43,254 nucleotides of DNA from an uncultured bacterium (GCA_903918675.1 CAIXFE010000061.1:1-43254), one strand, 5' to 3'. Counted from the stretch's first letter, positions 21,099 to 32,215 are shown. The notes: a model not told the origin generated them from the sequence alone. A program made the numbers and translations.

Positions 21099-24000
21099 AT
21101 GAAAAATTTTAAAAAATTGTTCGCAGGTTTGGCTATCGTAGCTATGGTTGCTACTATTTTCCCAAATCTTCCTGCACATGCTAGTTACAGTGACGAATTG
21201 CAAGGTGCGTACACTTATGCCTACGGAATAGGTATAACTACGCAAGATTCTATTGATGCTGCCAACATGTATGGTACTCTTAACAGAGTAGACATGTCAA
21301 AAATGATTTCCAACTATGCAACTGAAGTATTGGGAAAGACTCCTGACACTTCATTGTCTTGCAACTTTACTGATGTAGCTAATTTGACTACAGAAATGAA
21401 AGGTTATGTAGTTGAGGCTTGCCAACTTGGACTTATGGGTCAAGGCATCACTGCTTTCAATCCTTATGGTCAAGTAACAAGAGCACAATTTGGTACAGTC
21501 TTGTCTAGAGCTTTGTATGGAGACCAATATGATGGAGGAACTCCTTACTACACTGCTCACTTGCAAGCACTTAAAGATGCTGGCATTATGAATGACATCT
21601 CAAATCCCAACATGCTTGAGATCAGAGGTTATGTAATGCTTATGATGGAAAGAGCTGCTGGTAACAACACAAACCCAGCTATTTGTGACACTCCAGAAAA
21701 TCAATTGTCTTGCTCATTAGGTTTGGATACTTGTCCAGCAGAATGTGTGACAAATGTTGTTAAGGCAGGATCATTGACTGTCTCATCAACAGACCCTAGC
21801 TACACATCTATCCCAGCTGTAGGAAATATAAAGTTCGCTACAGTTACATTTAAAGCAGGATCTTCAGATGTAAATGTATATGGAGTGACCTTTGAGAAAC
21901 AAGGGCTCTCAGATCTTGGCACTACAAAATTGTATTTTGAAAAAGATGGGGCGAGAATTAGTGGAAAAGCGAGCTTCTCTCAGAACAAAGCAACGGTTTC
22001 CTTCTCCACAGCGTTAATTGTTAAAGCATGAGGTTCAGAAACAGTTGATCTTTATGCCGCACTAAGTGGATCAACTAGTGCTCAGTATCAATTTGGGTCT
22101 ACGTCCATCGATTCTTCTGCGGAGTCTACAGACGGCACTATCACTACTCCATTGATGAGAGCAACTGATTACACTATAGCACAAGTATATATAGCAGCTC
22201 AGAATACGAGTACAGTGTCTTACAAAGTAGATGCTACTAAATTAGTTGAATTAGGTCAATTCTCTTTATACAAAACAGGCGCAACAAGTGCATGGACAGA
22301 TAAAGATGTTACATTCAAAGCTATAACACTTACTCAATCTGGAAATGCAAGTTTAGATTATCTTTCTAATCTTGGACTCTACAGAAATGATGTATTGGTT
22401 TCTACAAAGACAACTGTAAATGGTAGAAGCGTTTCATTTGTTTTGAATGATTCAATCGCATCTACAGACAGTGATACTACATACTACGTAGTTAAGTGAA
22501 AAATCACTAATGCAGACAGAGTTGGAGATTCTTACCAATTTACTGTAAGATATCCAGAAAATACAGTAGTCACAGAAGATAGTACAAACTTCAATGCTAC
22601 TATAACACCTATTGCATCACTTAATCTTGCGTATACGACTATCAATGGTGCTGATGTGAAATTCAATCAACCAGCAATGTCTTATACTAAAGATGTTGTC
22701 CCGGGGACATTGGGAGTAGTATTCTATTCAGGAACTATTTCTTCTCTCTCGGCAATAACTCTTGATACTCCTACACTTAGCTTCGATGGTGGTTCAATGA
22801 CAGGAACAAATGTTCTTGGAACTATCTACATGAAGATAGGAACTACCACATTGTCTGCAACGCCTCCATCAACAATTACAGGAAATGTTACATTTGACGG
22901 AACGGTAGTTATTAATGGAACAGTACCAGTAGTAGTATATGCTGATATCAAGAGTACGGCAACTGCTACAACAGTTAAGTTTACTAACAATATCGGATTA
23001 ACCACATTTGCTGGACCAAACACATATAATGACAATGGTCAGGCAATTTGATCTTCTATTGGAACATTATCTCCTATAACAAACAATGTAGTAGCTGCTG
23101 GTCTTCAAATGACTAACACTTACTCAAATGCTCAGAATGTACAAAAATCTGATAGAAATATCAAATTAGCTGATCTTAAATTCTCTACAACGACAGATGT
23201 AATATCAAAGATTAGTTCATTCCAAGCAACTATTACGGGACTTACTTACTCTACTGGTGGAAATACGCCAAACAATTTCCAAGGAGGTACAGTAACAGTT
23301 TATGATGCTGCTGGTAACGCTCTTGTTAGCGATACTATCGTATCTGGAACACCAACACTTCACTTTGTACTACCAAACGTAGTAAATGTATCAAAAACAG
23401 CTCCAGTTGTCTTCACATTGAAGCTAGATCAAGTATCTAATGTGGTAGTTGCAAACGACACGCTTAATCTTATCTTCTCTACAGGTGGTGTTGTTGCAAG
23501 AAACTATATAACAAACAACAGCATTTATCCATCAGCAGCAACTACAAGTTCTACCTTGACAGTTGTAGGCGCTGGTACGGTAACCACAGTAGCACAAAGT
23601 TTCTCTCCAAAGTTGGTACAATTGGATGGATCTACAGTTTCTCTAGGAACATTGAAATTCCAACCATTCAATGGAGATGTATACTTAAAGAATATCAATC
23701 TAGTTCTTTCTGGATACAGCACTACAAATATGCCTTACTCAGAAGTAACAGTTAAAGATAGTGGAACAACTATTGCAACATTGATAAACAATGGAAACAA
23801 CAACTTGTTCGCTACAAATATCAATGCAATACTTACTGCAGGTAATACTAAAACATATGACGTTGTAGCAACTCTTAAGAGTGCATCAACATCAGGTGAC
23901 TTAGGAACACCTTTCGTAATGAACCTTACAACAGGTGATTTTGAAAGTATGAATGGAGTAGTTATCCACGCTCTTCCTATGCCAGTAACCGTATCATCTT

Positions 24001-24476
24001 CTACTACATTAGTTAATGCTAAACCTACTATCAGTTATTTGAGTTCATCTAAGGGTGGAAATGCTGTTTACAAGTTTAGAATCGCTGCTAATGGTGGTGA
24101 CATCAAACTTGACCAACTTAAAATTGCTGTAGCAAACAACACAGATGCAGCTACAGGAACAGCAACATTATACCTTGGTAATGAAGGAGGAACTTCATTG
24201 GGTACTAGTACTATTGCTACAGGTAACAATACTCCAACATTCTCAAATCTTAGTGGTCTAGTAGATATCACAGATGGAACATACCAAGACTTCACATTAG
24301 TATTCCCAGTATCTACATGGTACAAAGGAACTAATCCAGGAAACATTGGTATCGAAATGAATGATATCAACTACTATGATGTATTTACTGACGCTACTAC
24401 AGCTCTACATTCTAGTTTGTTCGGTTTATATAAATGGGATATTGCTCCAGTTACAACATTAGTTACTCTACAGTAA
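21099..24476 (+). CDS. S-layer protein with SLH-like N-terminal domain
   Basis: Signal peptide MKNFKKLFAGLAIVAMVATIFPNLPAHA; SLH-like TLNRVDMSKMISNYATEVLGK... and GQVTRAQFGTVLSRALYGD...YYTAHLQALKDAGIMND; long Thr/Ser/Asn-rich beta-like region. Only three in-frame TGA. Confidence 0.85.
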
Positions 24477-24528
24477 TTAATTAGTTATCTGGACTACATA
24501 CCTTTCGCTTCATCGCGGAACTGAAAAG

Positions 24529-24556
24529 ACCTCTGGCTTCGGCTGGGGGTTTTTTC
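24529..24556 (+). terminator. Intrinsic terminator after the S-layer gene
   Basis: ACCTCTGGCTTCGGCTGGGGGTTTTTT, TTCG loop. Confidence 0.85.
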
Positions 24557-24574
24557 TAATAAGAGAAGAATGTC

Positions 24575-24625
24575 AGAGAATGAGGCAGAGAATGAGGCAG
24601 AGAATGAGGCAGCTAAAGAATGAGG
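24575..24625. repeat. Short tandem repeat, 12-nt unit
   Basis: AGAGAATGAGGC repeated three times plus a partial AAAGAATGAGG unit. Confidence 0.75.
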
Positions 24626-24637
24626 ACGAAGGTGTCC

Positions 24638-24665
24638 TTGAAAATCAGAGGAAAATCAGTATAGT
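24638..24665 (+). promoter_or_regulatory. TA-module promoter 1
   Basis: TTGAAA-N16-TATAGT followed by the dyad GTTACTTTAATAAGTAAC. Confidence 0.7.
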
Positions 24666-24696
24666 ATCGTTACTTTAATAAGTAACCAAAAGTGAG

Positions 24697-24888
24697 ATGA
24701 CTACGATAACAACTACGGTTCCCTTTGCCGTAAAAGAGCAACATATGGATATCAAAAACCTAGTAAAGAGGTATATGGATTATATTATCAAACAGGATAA
24801 AACAGCAAATAATCTAGAAATAGATTTTGGTAAAAAATGAGTGAATGCAAAGGAAATTTTACGCTACCTCAAAAAGATACATGACTAA
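24697..24888 (+). CDS. Putative antitoxin of TA module 1
   Basis: MTTITTTVPFAVKEQHMDIKNLVKRYMDYIIKQDKTANNLEIDFGKKGVNAKEILRYLKKIHD*; overlaps the toxin start by 8 bp. Confidence 0.6.
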
Positions 24889-25120
24889 ACAGCGAGAGAA
24901 AAAGCTGAAGTCATATCCTCAATATCTGAGATCTATTCTAGAGGAGCTAATAGTCAAACTCATAGAAAGGAGATTTGATAATCTTGATATCAAGGAGATG
25001 AAATGAGAATGGAAAGGTCATAAGAGATGTAGAAAATGAACTATAAGAATAATCTATGAAGATATATGTGGCGAAATAATAATAAAGAAGATCGATAGTA
25101 GATGAGACGTATATAAGTAA
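24881..25120 (+). CDS. RelE/ParE-superfamily toxin of TA module 1
   Basis: MTKQREKKLKSYPQYLRSILEELIVKLIERRFDNLDIKEMKGEWKGHKRCRKGTIRIIYEDICGEIIIKKIDSRGDVYK*. Confidence 0.7.
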
Positions 25121-25148
25121 TATATCCTCGAGTAATCGAGAAAAGAAA

Positions 25149-25187
25149 GGATCTCTTGTTCGCTTAGGCGGATGAGGGTTTTTTTCT
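25149..25187 (+). terminator. Intrinsic terminator of TA module 1
   Basis: CTCTTGTTCGCTTAGGCGGATGAGGG followed by T-run. Confidence 0.65.
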
Positions 25188-25263
25188 GTAATCGGCCCAC
25201 CACGGCGGGTAAACTTTTTTACTCCCCCTTAATCCCCCTCTGAAACAGAAGGGGAGACTTATC

Positions 25264-25291
25264 TTGAAAAAGTGAGAGAAATGAGTATAGT
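25264..25291 (+). promoter_or_regulatory. TA-module promoter 2
   Basis: TTGAAA-N16-TATAGT. Confidence 0.7.
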
Positions 25292-25321
25292 ACAACTACT
25301 TTATTTCTTCAAGAATAAAAA

Positions 25322-25534
25322 ATGGATGTACTAATCACAAAAGATGGAGAAGGATATATTGCAGAGATAAAGTGAAGAAAAGCTTTATATGCTTTCGGAT
25401 ATACTCAAGAAGAAGCAGTTAATGAACTAAAGAATGTAGTGGATATGATGGTAGATTATTATTCTGAGGAAATTAGTGTTCAGAAAAAAATAAAGAAATA
25501 TTTGGCTGGTAAACAGCTAAAGTATGCCGTATAA
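25322..25534 (+). CDS. HicB-like antitoxin
   Basis: MDVLITKDGEGYIAEIKGRKALYAFGYTQEEAVNELKNVVDMMVDYYSEEISVQKKIKKYLAGKQLKYAV*. Confidence 0.75.
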
Positions 25535-25733
25535 ATTTCTTGAGATAAAAAATAAACTAAAGAGATTGTAATTTGATATCGTTAGGCAGAAGTGATCACA
25601 TGTAATTTTCTCTAATGGTAAAACGACATTTCCTGTCCCTAATCATGGGAATAAAGATATATCTCCATGAGTAGAATCCAAAATATTAAGCTTTGTTAAT
25701 ATGAAGAGAAAAGAATTTGATGAGTTAAAGTAA
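25524..25733 (+). pseudogene. HicA-like toxin with internal TAA
   Basis: MPYKFLEIKNKLKRL[TAA]FDIVRQKGSHVIFSNGKTTFPVPNHGNKDISPGVESKILSFVNMKRKEFDELK*. HicA core is intact after the stop; TAA at 25569-25571 sits at the Gly of the usual L-G-F. Confidence 0.75.
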
Positions 25734-25764
25734 TATATTTTCCATTTTGATGAGATAATGAAAG

Positions 25765-25795
25765 GACCTCTTGGCTTCGGCTGAGGGGTTTTTTC
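25765..25795 (+). terminator. Intrinsic terminator of TA module 2
   Basis: GACCTCTTGGCTTCGGCTGAGGGGTTTTTT. Confidence 0.85.
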
Positions 25796-25870
25796 TAATT
25801 AGCGGCTTAACGGCAACTTAGCACCCGGACCTGCCTGCCGGTAGGCAGGTGAGGATGGGCTGATGATCTA

Positions 25871-25898
25871 TTGAAAAATCGAGAAAAATGAGTATAGT
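25871..25898 (+). promoter_or_regulatory. TA-module promoter 3
   Basis: TTGAAA-N16-TATAGT followed by TTACTTTAATTAGTAA. Confidence 0.7.
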
Positions 25899-25929
25899 AC
25901 AGTTACTTTAATTAGTAAAAAAAGAAAAG

Positions 25930-26130
25930 ATGACTACAGCTACTCTTACAAAAAACAAGTTTGATATCTTAAAAACCTATGGTAGTGAGATAGTAATTTC
26001 CATCAATAAAAATTTGTGGAACAAAATCTATTCCGATTATATCGAAGATCAAGATATGGAAAAGAATAAAACAAAACTTGTTAAAAAATACAGTCATTCT
26101 ATCAAATCTTGATTTGGATTAAAAATCTAA
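25930..26130 (+). CDS. Putative antitoxin of TA module 3
   Basis: MTTATLTKNKFDILKTYGSEIVISINKNLWNKIYSDYIEDQDMEKNKTKLVKKYSHSIKSGFGLKI*; position before the toxin and MTT-start like module 1. Confidence 0.6.
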
Positions 26131-26132
26131 GG

Positions 26133-26378
26133 ATGTTTATATTCACCAAAATAGCAGAAAAGACTTTGAATAAAATAGATTCTGTGGATAGAGAGTCTAT
26201 TTTATATAAGTTAAGGCAAATCAAAGAGTGAAAGATAGAGCCAGACATTTCTAAGTTACATAAATTTTGAGAAGCAAGCCACAGACTAAGGATCGGGGAT
26301 TATAGATTGATACTCAAAAAGATCGATGATTGATATGTTGTGTTAGATGTGTGACATAGACAATCAATTTATAGATAA
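26133..26378 (+). CDS. RelE-superfamily toxin of TA module 3
   Basis: MFIFTKIAEKTLNKIDSVDRESILYKLRQIKEGKIEPDISKLHKFGEASHRLRIGDYRLILKKIDDGYVVLDVGHRQSIYR*. Confidence 0.85.
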
Positions 26379-26431
26379 TTTTTAAAGTAATTGTTACTAT
26401 TAAAATACTCACTTCGGTGAGATAAAGAAAG

Positions 26432-26469
26432 AACCTCTTGTCCCGGCTTGGCCGGGATGAGGGGTTTTT
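26432..26469 (+). terminator. Intrinsic terminator of TA module 3
   Basis: AACCTCTTGTCCCGGCTTGGCCGGGATGAGGGGTTTTT. Confidence 0.85.
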
Positions 26470-26573
26470 CTTAAAAAAGGATTACAGAAGATTAGGCAGA
26501 AGATTACAGAAGATGGGGAAGAGAATAATGGAAGATGCCGGGAGCCGGGTGTGGAGAAGCTAATTGTCTTAAC

Positions 26574-26639
26574 TTTGTCCATATTTTTCTTTTTTATGAG
26601 GAATATAATGTCGGTTGCTTTATTTTATAATCAATCGAC
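26574..26639 (+). promoter_or_regulatory. TTTGTCC/N23/TATAAT module plus hairpin abutting the start codon
   Basis: TTTGTCC 26574-26580, TATAAT 26604-26609, GTCGGTTG...CAATCGAC 26610-26639, ATG at 26640. Confidence 0.55.
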
Positions 26640-27503
26640 ATGACTGATATGACCAGATTAGAAATTTCCTTATTCCAAAATCGAGAAGTAAGAAAGATAT
26701 GGCATAGAGATGAGCGGTACTTTCCAATACATGATATTGTTTTTGTCCTTACAGAGTCTAGAGATGTAAAAACGTATATCAGGGATATGAAAGGTAGGGA
26801 CAGAGAACTCGCCAAAGGATGGGGGAAAATATCATACCCCCTTTGGATAAATACTAGGTGAGGACGCCAACAACTCAATTGTTGTAATACCAAATGAGCA
26901 TTAAGAATTGTACAATCGATCGCATCACCAAGAGCTGAGCCATTTAAACAATGGTTAGCTACGCTAGGTAATGAAAGGATGGATGAGATTAACGATCCAG
27001 AGCTATGAATACAAAGAGCAAAGATAAGAGCAATAGAGATGTGGAGAAAACAAGGGCGTGGAGAAAGTTGGATCACAAAGAGATTGCAAAGCATAGACAC
27101 AAGAAACTCCTTCACGGATATATTGAAAGAGACGGGGATCAAAGACTGATTTGAGTATGCTTTACTTACTAATAAAGTATATAGTGTCTGATTATGAATT
27201 CCATGATGAGCACAGTGATACAAGGATGTGAAATGACTTAGAAAACACGATAATCTTAGGGACCATATGGATGGACTAGAGATAGCTCTGGTTGATTTAG
27301 CTGAAGCGGGATCGCAGAAAATAATAGAAGAAGTCGGAAGTGAATGATTTGAAGAAGTCCAGACTGCAGTGATAGTATGATCTGAAATAGCATGAACAGC
27401 TAGAAAAAATATAGAAGATAAGATAGGGAAGCCTATAACCTCAAAGAAGAATTATTTAACAGAGAAACAAAAAGAGAGAAGAAAGTGATTAGATGCTAAG
27501 TAA
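26640..27503 (+). CDS. BRO-N domain / DinD-like protein
   Basis: TRLEISLFQNREVRKIWHRDERYFPIHDIVFVLTESRDVKTYIRDMKGRDRELAKGWGKISYPL...GGRQQLNCCNTKGALRIVQSIASPRAEPFKQWLATLGNERMDEINDPELGIQRA; ends TAA. Confidence 0.8.
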
Positions 27504-27523
27504 ATTGGTTGCGAAGAAATCCC

Positions 27524-29074
27524 TTACTCCATCTCCACAAACATCGTTCTGCTCCTATACTGCATTGCCTCAGCGAGATGCTGGACAGTAATCTCTACCG
27601 CCCCTTCCATATCTGCGATCGTTCTCGCTAGCTTAATCGTCCTATGGACTACTCTGGGAGAGAGGATCAATTTTCTAGATGCTTCACTCAGGAAACTTTT
27701 GGATTGTTCATCTAATGTAATATATTGCTCTAAATGTTTAGGTCCCATCTGAGCATTACTAAAAATGCCGGTCCCAGCAAATCTTGTCTGCTGGATCTTT
27801 CGCGCATTGATGACTTTAGCTCTCATGGACTCTGAGGATTCACCTTTACCACGATCTAGGATCTTATCTATATTTTCCCTCGGGATCTCGAGGATCATAT
27901 CGATCCTGTCCAGCAAGGGTCAGGAAATTTTGCTCTGATATTTCTTGATATCGGTAATGCTGCAGATGCAAGCTTTCTCAGGATCTTTATGATATCAACA
28001 TTTACAAGGATTCATCGCAGCGACAAACATAAAATTCGCAGGATACTGGATCGTTCAAGCAACCCTAGAGATCACAACAGCCTTGTCTTCGATGGGTTGC
28101 CTCAATACTTCCAGCACTTCCCTAGGGAATTCAGTCAATTCGTCAAAAAACAAAATCCCCTTGTGCGCGAGACTCACCTCGCCCGGAGTCAGATTCGATC
28201 CTCCACCCGTGATAGAGATCTTAGACGCGGTGTGGTGAATCTGCCTAAACGGTCTTTTGATAATCAAGGGCGAATCTTTATTCAATTTTCCGACCACAGA
28301 ATAGATCTGACTGACTTCCAAGATTTCCTCGAACCCAAGGGGAGGGAGAATACTCTGGAGGGCCTTGCTGAGCATGGTCTTTCAACTTCCTGGGGCGCCC
28401 ACCATGACGATGTTGTGCAGCCCTGCAGCAGCGATGGCAAGCGCCCTTTTGGCTAGTATATGTCCCTTGATGTGTTCGAAGTCTAAGTCATATCATTGCT
28501 CCTTATCAAAAAGTTGCTCAATATCTTTCGCCTGGTCGATGACGACAAAAGGATCTCCATGGAGGAAGTATTGGATGATTTGAAAAAACGTTGTCAGCGG
28601 GTAAATATGGATGCCTGGCACATATTCCAATTCATAGACATTCTCTGCCGGGACAAAGAAGTGTTTATATCACTGCTTCATCGCACTGACTACGCAGGGG
28701 AGGAGCCCATTTACTCTCTTGATCTCTCCATCCAATCCAAGCTCACCGAAGAAAAGAAAATCAGCTATCTGTTCTGCATAATGGATTTTCCCCTCAGAAA
28801 GCAGAAACAACATCGCGATAGCCATCGGCACATCGAAACTCGTTCCAACCTTTTTGATATCTGAAGGGGAGAGATTCAAAACGAATTTTCTTTTGGGCAA
28901 AGTGATGCCGACATTACGAAAAGTGGCTCTCAGTCTTTCCTTCGATTCTCTAATTGCGGCATCAGGAAGCCCGATAATCTCTATCGTGGGAAGCGCTCTA
29001 TTCTCATCGGCTTCCACAGTGATTTCGTATCATTGCAGTCAGAGATTTGCAAATGTTTTTACTTTTGGAATCAT
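27524..29074 (-). CDS. YifB/ComM-family Mg-chelatase-like AAA ATPase
   Basis: [56 protein letters not shown]...[23 protein letters not shown]...[25 protein letters not shown]...[13 protein letters not shown]; ends TAA. Confidence 0.92.
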
Positions 29075-29165
29075 AATTCTTTCTGTAGAGAATAAATAAA
29101 ATGGTGTTGGTCTATCTCAATCAATAATATCCCACAGGATTTTTCCTTTTTATTTTTTCACCCTC

Positions 29166-29498
29166 TCAATAATTTTTAAAATTTTCTCTAAGTAGCTCAT
29201 TTCTTATCTGTTTGATCTTAGCAAATAGGAGAAGCGTTTCTCTTTCATTTTGTTCCTCCATCGGGCTCGCCAATGCTTCGAAAATCCTCAGTACCTTTTT
29301 CTGGATCCTCAATTTCTTGAAGACGATTTCATGATACAATTCATCATAGAGTTTCATAAAAAAAGAATTTGTCGTAATGATATCTCCAGGTCCTCTAATG
29401 TGCCTATGGATAAATGCCATGAGTCTGTAAGAAGGATCCTTGACCAAAGGAAGTTTGATGTACCTCAGTAGACGAAATTTCTCTCTCAAAATAATCAT
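29166..29498 (-). CDS. Hypothetical protein
   Basis: MIILREKFRLLRYIKLPLVKDPSYRLMAFIHRHIRG...; 110 aa, charged C-terminus. Confidence 0.5.
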   Translation of the reverse strand: MIILREKFRLLRYIKLPLVKDPSYRLMAFIHRHIRGPGDIITTNSFFMKLYDELYHEIVFKKLRIQKKVLRIFEALASPMEEQNERETLLLFAKIKQIRNELLRENFKNY

Positions 29499-29501
29499 GA
29501 C

Positions 29502-29687
29502 AAGGCGACAAGAAATAAAGCACCAGGGATTTTATGCCCATGGTATGCAAATGATTTTGCGAGAAGCGCTGCACCCCGCAAGCAGTCTATTGCGAACAGG
29601 TAGATGGATTCAAGTATATGGCTTTCTGCTCTGCGGGGTAAAAGCGCCCCTACCATATCTATCCAATAAAAGAAAAAAACGGACAAA
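29502..29687 (-). ncRNA. Candidate structured RNA or long structured leader with promoter-like module
   Basis: Minus strand: TTTGTCC (29681-29687), N23, TATGGT (29652-29657), then GGGGCGCUuuuACCCCGCAgAGCAG...CUGCUuUGCGGGGUgcAGCGCUUC nested pairing. Confidence 0.4.
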
Positions 29688-29845
29688 ACTAGGATATTTA
29701 CGAAGGGGGCAAGACCATGGGTGTGAAGCATATTTAGCGGATTTTACAAGCACTTGCAAAAAGAAGAGAAAAGTATATAAGCAATTGACACTTATATTTG
29801 AGTCGATATTTCAATCTGGGACTTTTTACCCCCTTCTCTCGGATC

Positions 29846-31648
29846 ATGAATTCTACTGCTCTCAAAAAAACGTATGCACACATCTATGAACAATTTTTCT
29901 TAGAAAATCATGTGGTCGTTTCGACGCCATTTACTATGAATCGATCCTGAGACATCCTCACCAATTATAGTGGGGTCAGCATCAAACAAAAGGTTCCTCT
30001 GCGCATCTACATGGGGTATACAAGGACAGACGCTCCGACGATCACGCTTAATAAAATTTTCTATCAAGATCTCAATGAACATAGTTTCATCCAAGCGAAT
30101 ATTCTCGAGTATGCGCCTTATTTCAATGATCTTCAAAAAGAGATAGAGCAAAAATATACCGCGCTTACAGAGATCTGTGGTGGTATGCAGATAAACATTC
30201 TTTCTGAATTACCCAGGTGAGCAGGGCTTGGATTCGGGTCTCTCATTCCGCTTCTCCTTTCCGTCTTACTTCAAAGGATCCAAAATAAGATCACTCCCGA
30301 TGATATTACAAACTTCCAAAAGCAAAACATTAACGATCTTCTCCAAGACACCTACAGTCCGTTTTCAGAAATGTTTCTGGACGCACTCAATCTAGATAGG
30401 CACATGTATGGTATGGTTTCCTCAGGTACTAAACTAACTTCATTCTTTGACACCTATTATCCTGTAGTTTCATTTTCAGAGGACTTCGACAAAAATATTC
30501 CTCACAGAGAGATGACGACAAGTAGATTCTTTGGATTTAAAATGAATGACCTTTTCAAAGAACTCAGAGAAGTACCATATAGTCCTATTGATTATGGGAT
30601 AATGTATTCAGGGAAACCAGTATTATTAGAACAGATAGCAGGTAATCAATACAAAAACAATTCCCTCTTTACCCAAGAAATAAAAACTGAATTTAAAGAC
30701 CTCTTCGGGGATCATCTCAACCAGCTTCATCCGAATGCAATCCCAAGATTTTACAAACAACTCATAGGTACAGAAGCAGACGAAATAAGTTTAACCTACG
30801 GGAAACTCATGGGAATCATCAGTCTCAAGATCCTATTTTTCATGTCTAAAATGTATCGTGATGGATATGATGAATTTAATATGCTTCAGCTCCTAGATTC
30901 ACTCAGGAAACTTAGACAAGGCGACTGTGTCACCAGAGATAGCTCTTCGGTTTTCCTAGAATTTATCAAGGATATTTTAGAAAACTTCCCCGGCTCATCT
31001 AAGTATCTTTCCTTGTCTCCTAACGATAGCACGATCATGTGAGGGTCATTGATTTTCGCTATGCCATTGGAATGATTTAGAACGGCAATTTTGGAGACAG
31101 TACAAAAAACTGCCAGAGAATTCGTATGAGCAAAAGTGATTTATGCCAACCGGATAGATGGACTGGAGCATGAGGGACTCAAAATAGAGCAGGACTTAAA
31201 ATATGGCATTTATTCGCCATTTTTGGAAAACAATAATTGTATATTAAGACGAGTAAATGGGAAAATACTTATCGCTGATTGTGAGACCTCGCTCGAAAAC
31301 TACAAAACGGGACTGATGTTAGATACCATCAACAATAAGATATATCTCAATGGAGAGAAATTAACTTCACAAGATCTCCATTCCCAATCGGCTACGATAG
31401 AGATCATGAAAGTACTGATACAAAATTTAGGCAAAGAGGTGTCTAATAAAAATCTCCCTCCTTCCGGTTATAGCAAGAATAAGAACGAAATGCTTGGTAA
31501 AATTATCATCCCTCTCATCGATCTCATTGAGCAGAAAACAGGAAAAAAACTTCCCCTCATCTGCAAGGGAAGTCTCTATGATTTTTACTTAAAGTTAAAC
31601 AAATCAGATATGGAGATCGTAGTCATTAATAGACTCGAAAGGGAATAG
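29846..31648 (+). CDS. GHMP-kinase-like protein, 600 aa
   Basis: MNSTALKKTYAHIYEQFFLENHVVVSTPFTMNRSGDILTNYSG...QINILSELPRGAGLGFGSLIPLLLSVLL... (P-x-G-A-G-L-G loop), ...NDSTIMGGSLIFAMPLEGFRTA...; ends TAG. Confidence 0.55.
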
Positions 31649-31663
31649 ACAGGATCAACCTCT

Positions 31664-32215
31664 TTAGTTTGCTTCTCCAGTTGAGGTATTGATCGTCACC
31701 ATATCTCCTTCATTTTTATGTAAAGGAATCATGATTTCCAATCCCGTTTCCAATGTCGCCGGTTTCTTTCCTGCTTGAGCTCTGTCGCCTTTAACCCCAG
31801 GGACGGTAGACTTGATTGTGTAACTCACCGTCACAGGAAGGATGACACCGATCACATTCCCCTTGTAGAGAGTGATATAACAATCCATATTTTCCTTGAG
31901 ATACCCCGTAATATCTTCCACCATGTTCTTATTGAGATCATGCATTTCTCCAGTATCATTCTCCATGAATGAATAAGTATCCCCGCTATTGTACAAGTAG
32001 ACTGCATTTTTCGTCATCACATCTGCCTGCTCCAAAAGTGTCCCAGACTTGAAGGTCAGATTCTGTACGCCACCCGTGACCAGATTCCTAAGTTTGTAAG
32101 TATAGCTTCCTTGTCTTTGCTGCATCTGCATAAATGCGAAATCTATGACCTTATACAATTGTCCATCTATTTCCAAAATGGTTCATTTTTTGATGTCGGA
32201 AGTAACGATTTTCAT
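31664..32215 (-). CDS. efp: Elongation factor P
   Basis: MKIVTSDIKKGTILEIDGQLYKVIDFAFMQMQQRQGSYTYKLRNLVTGGVQNLTFKSGTLLEQADV...; KKG is TGA. Confidence 0.88.

Noticed and set aside
27989-28864. Plus-strand ORFs opposite yifB
   Set aside because: Antisense to a continuous conserved YifB/ComM reading frame.
29495-29731. 78-aa minus ORF MLHTHGLAPFVNILVLSVFFFYWID...
   Set aside because: It would contain the TTTGTCC/TATGGT promoter-like module and a nested hairpin; the RNA or leader interpretation fits better.
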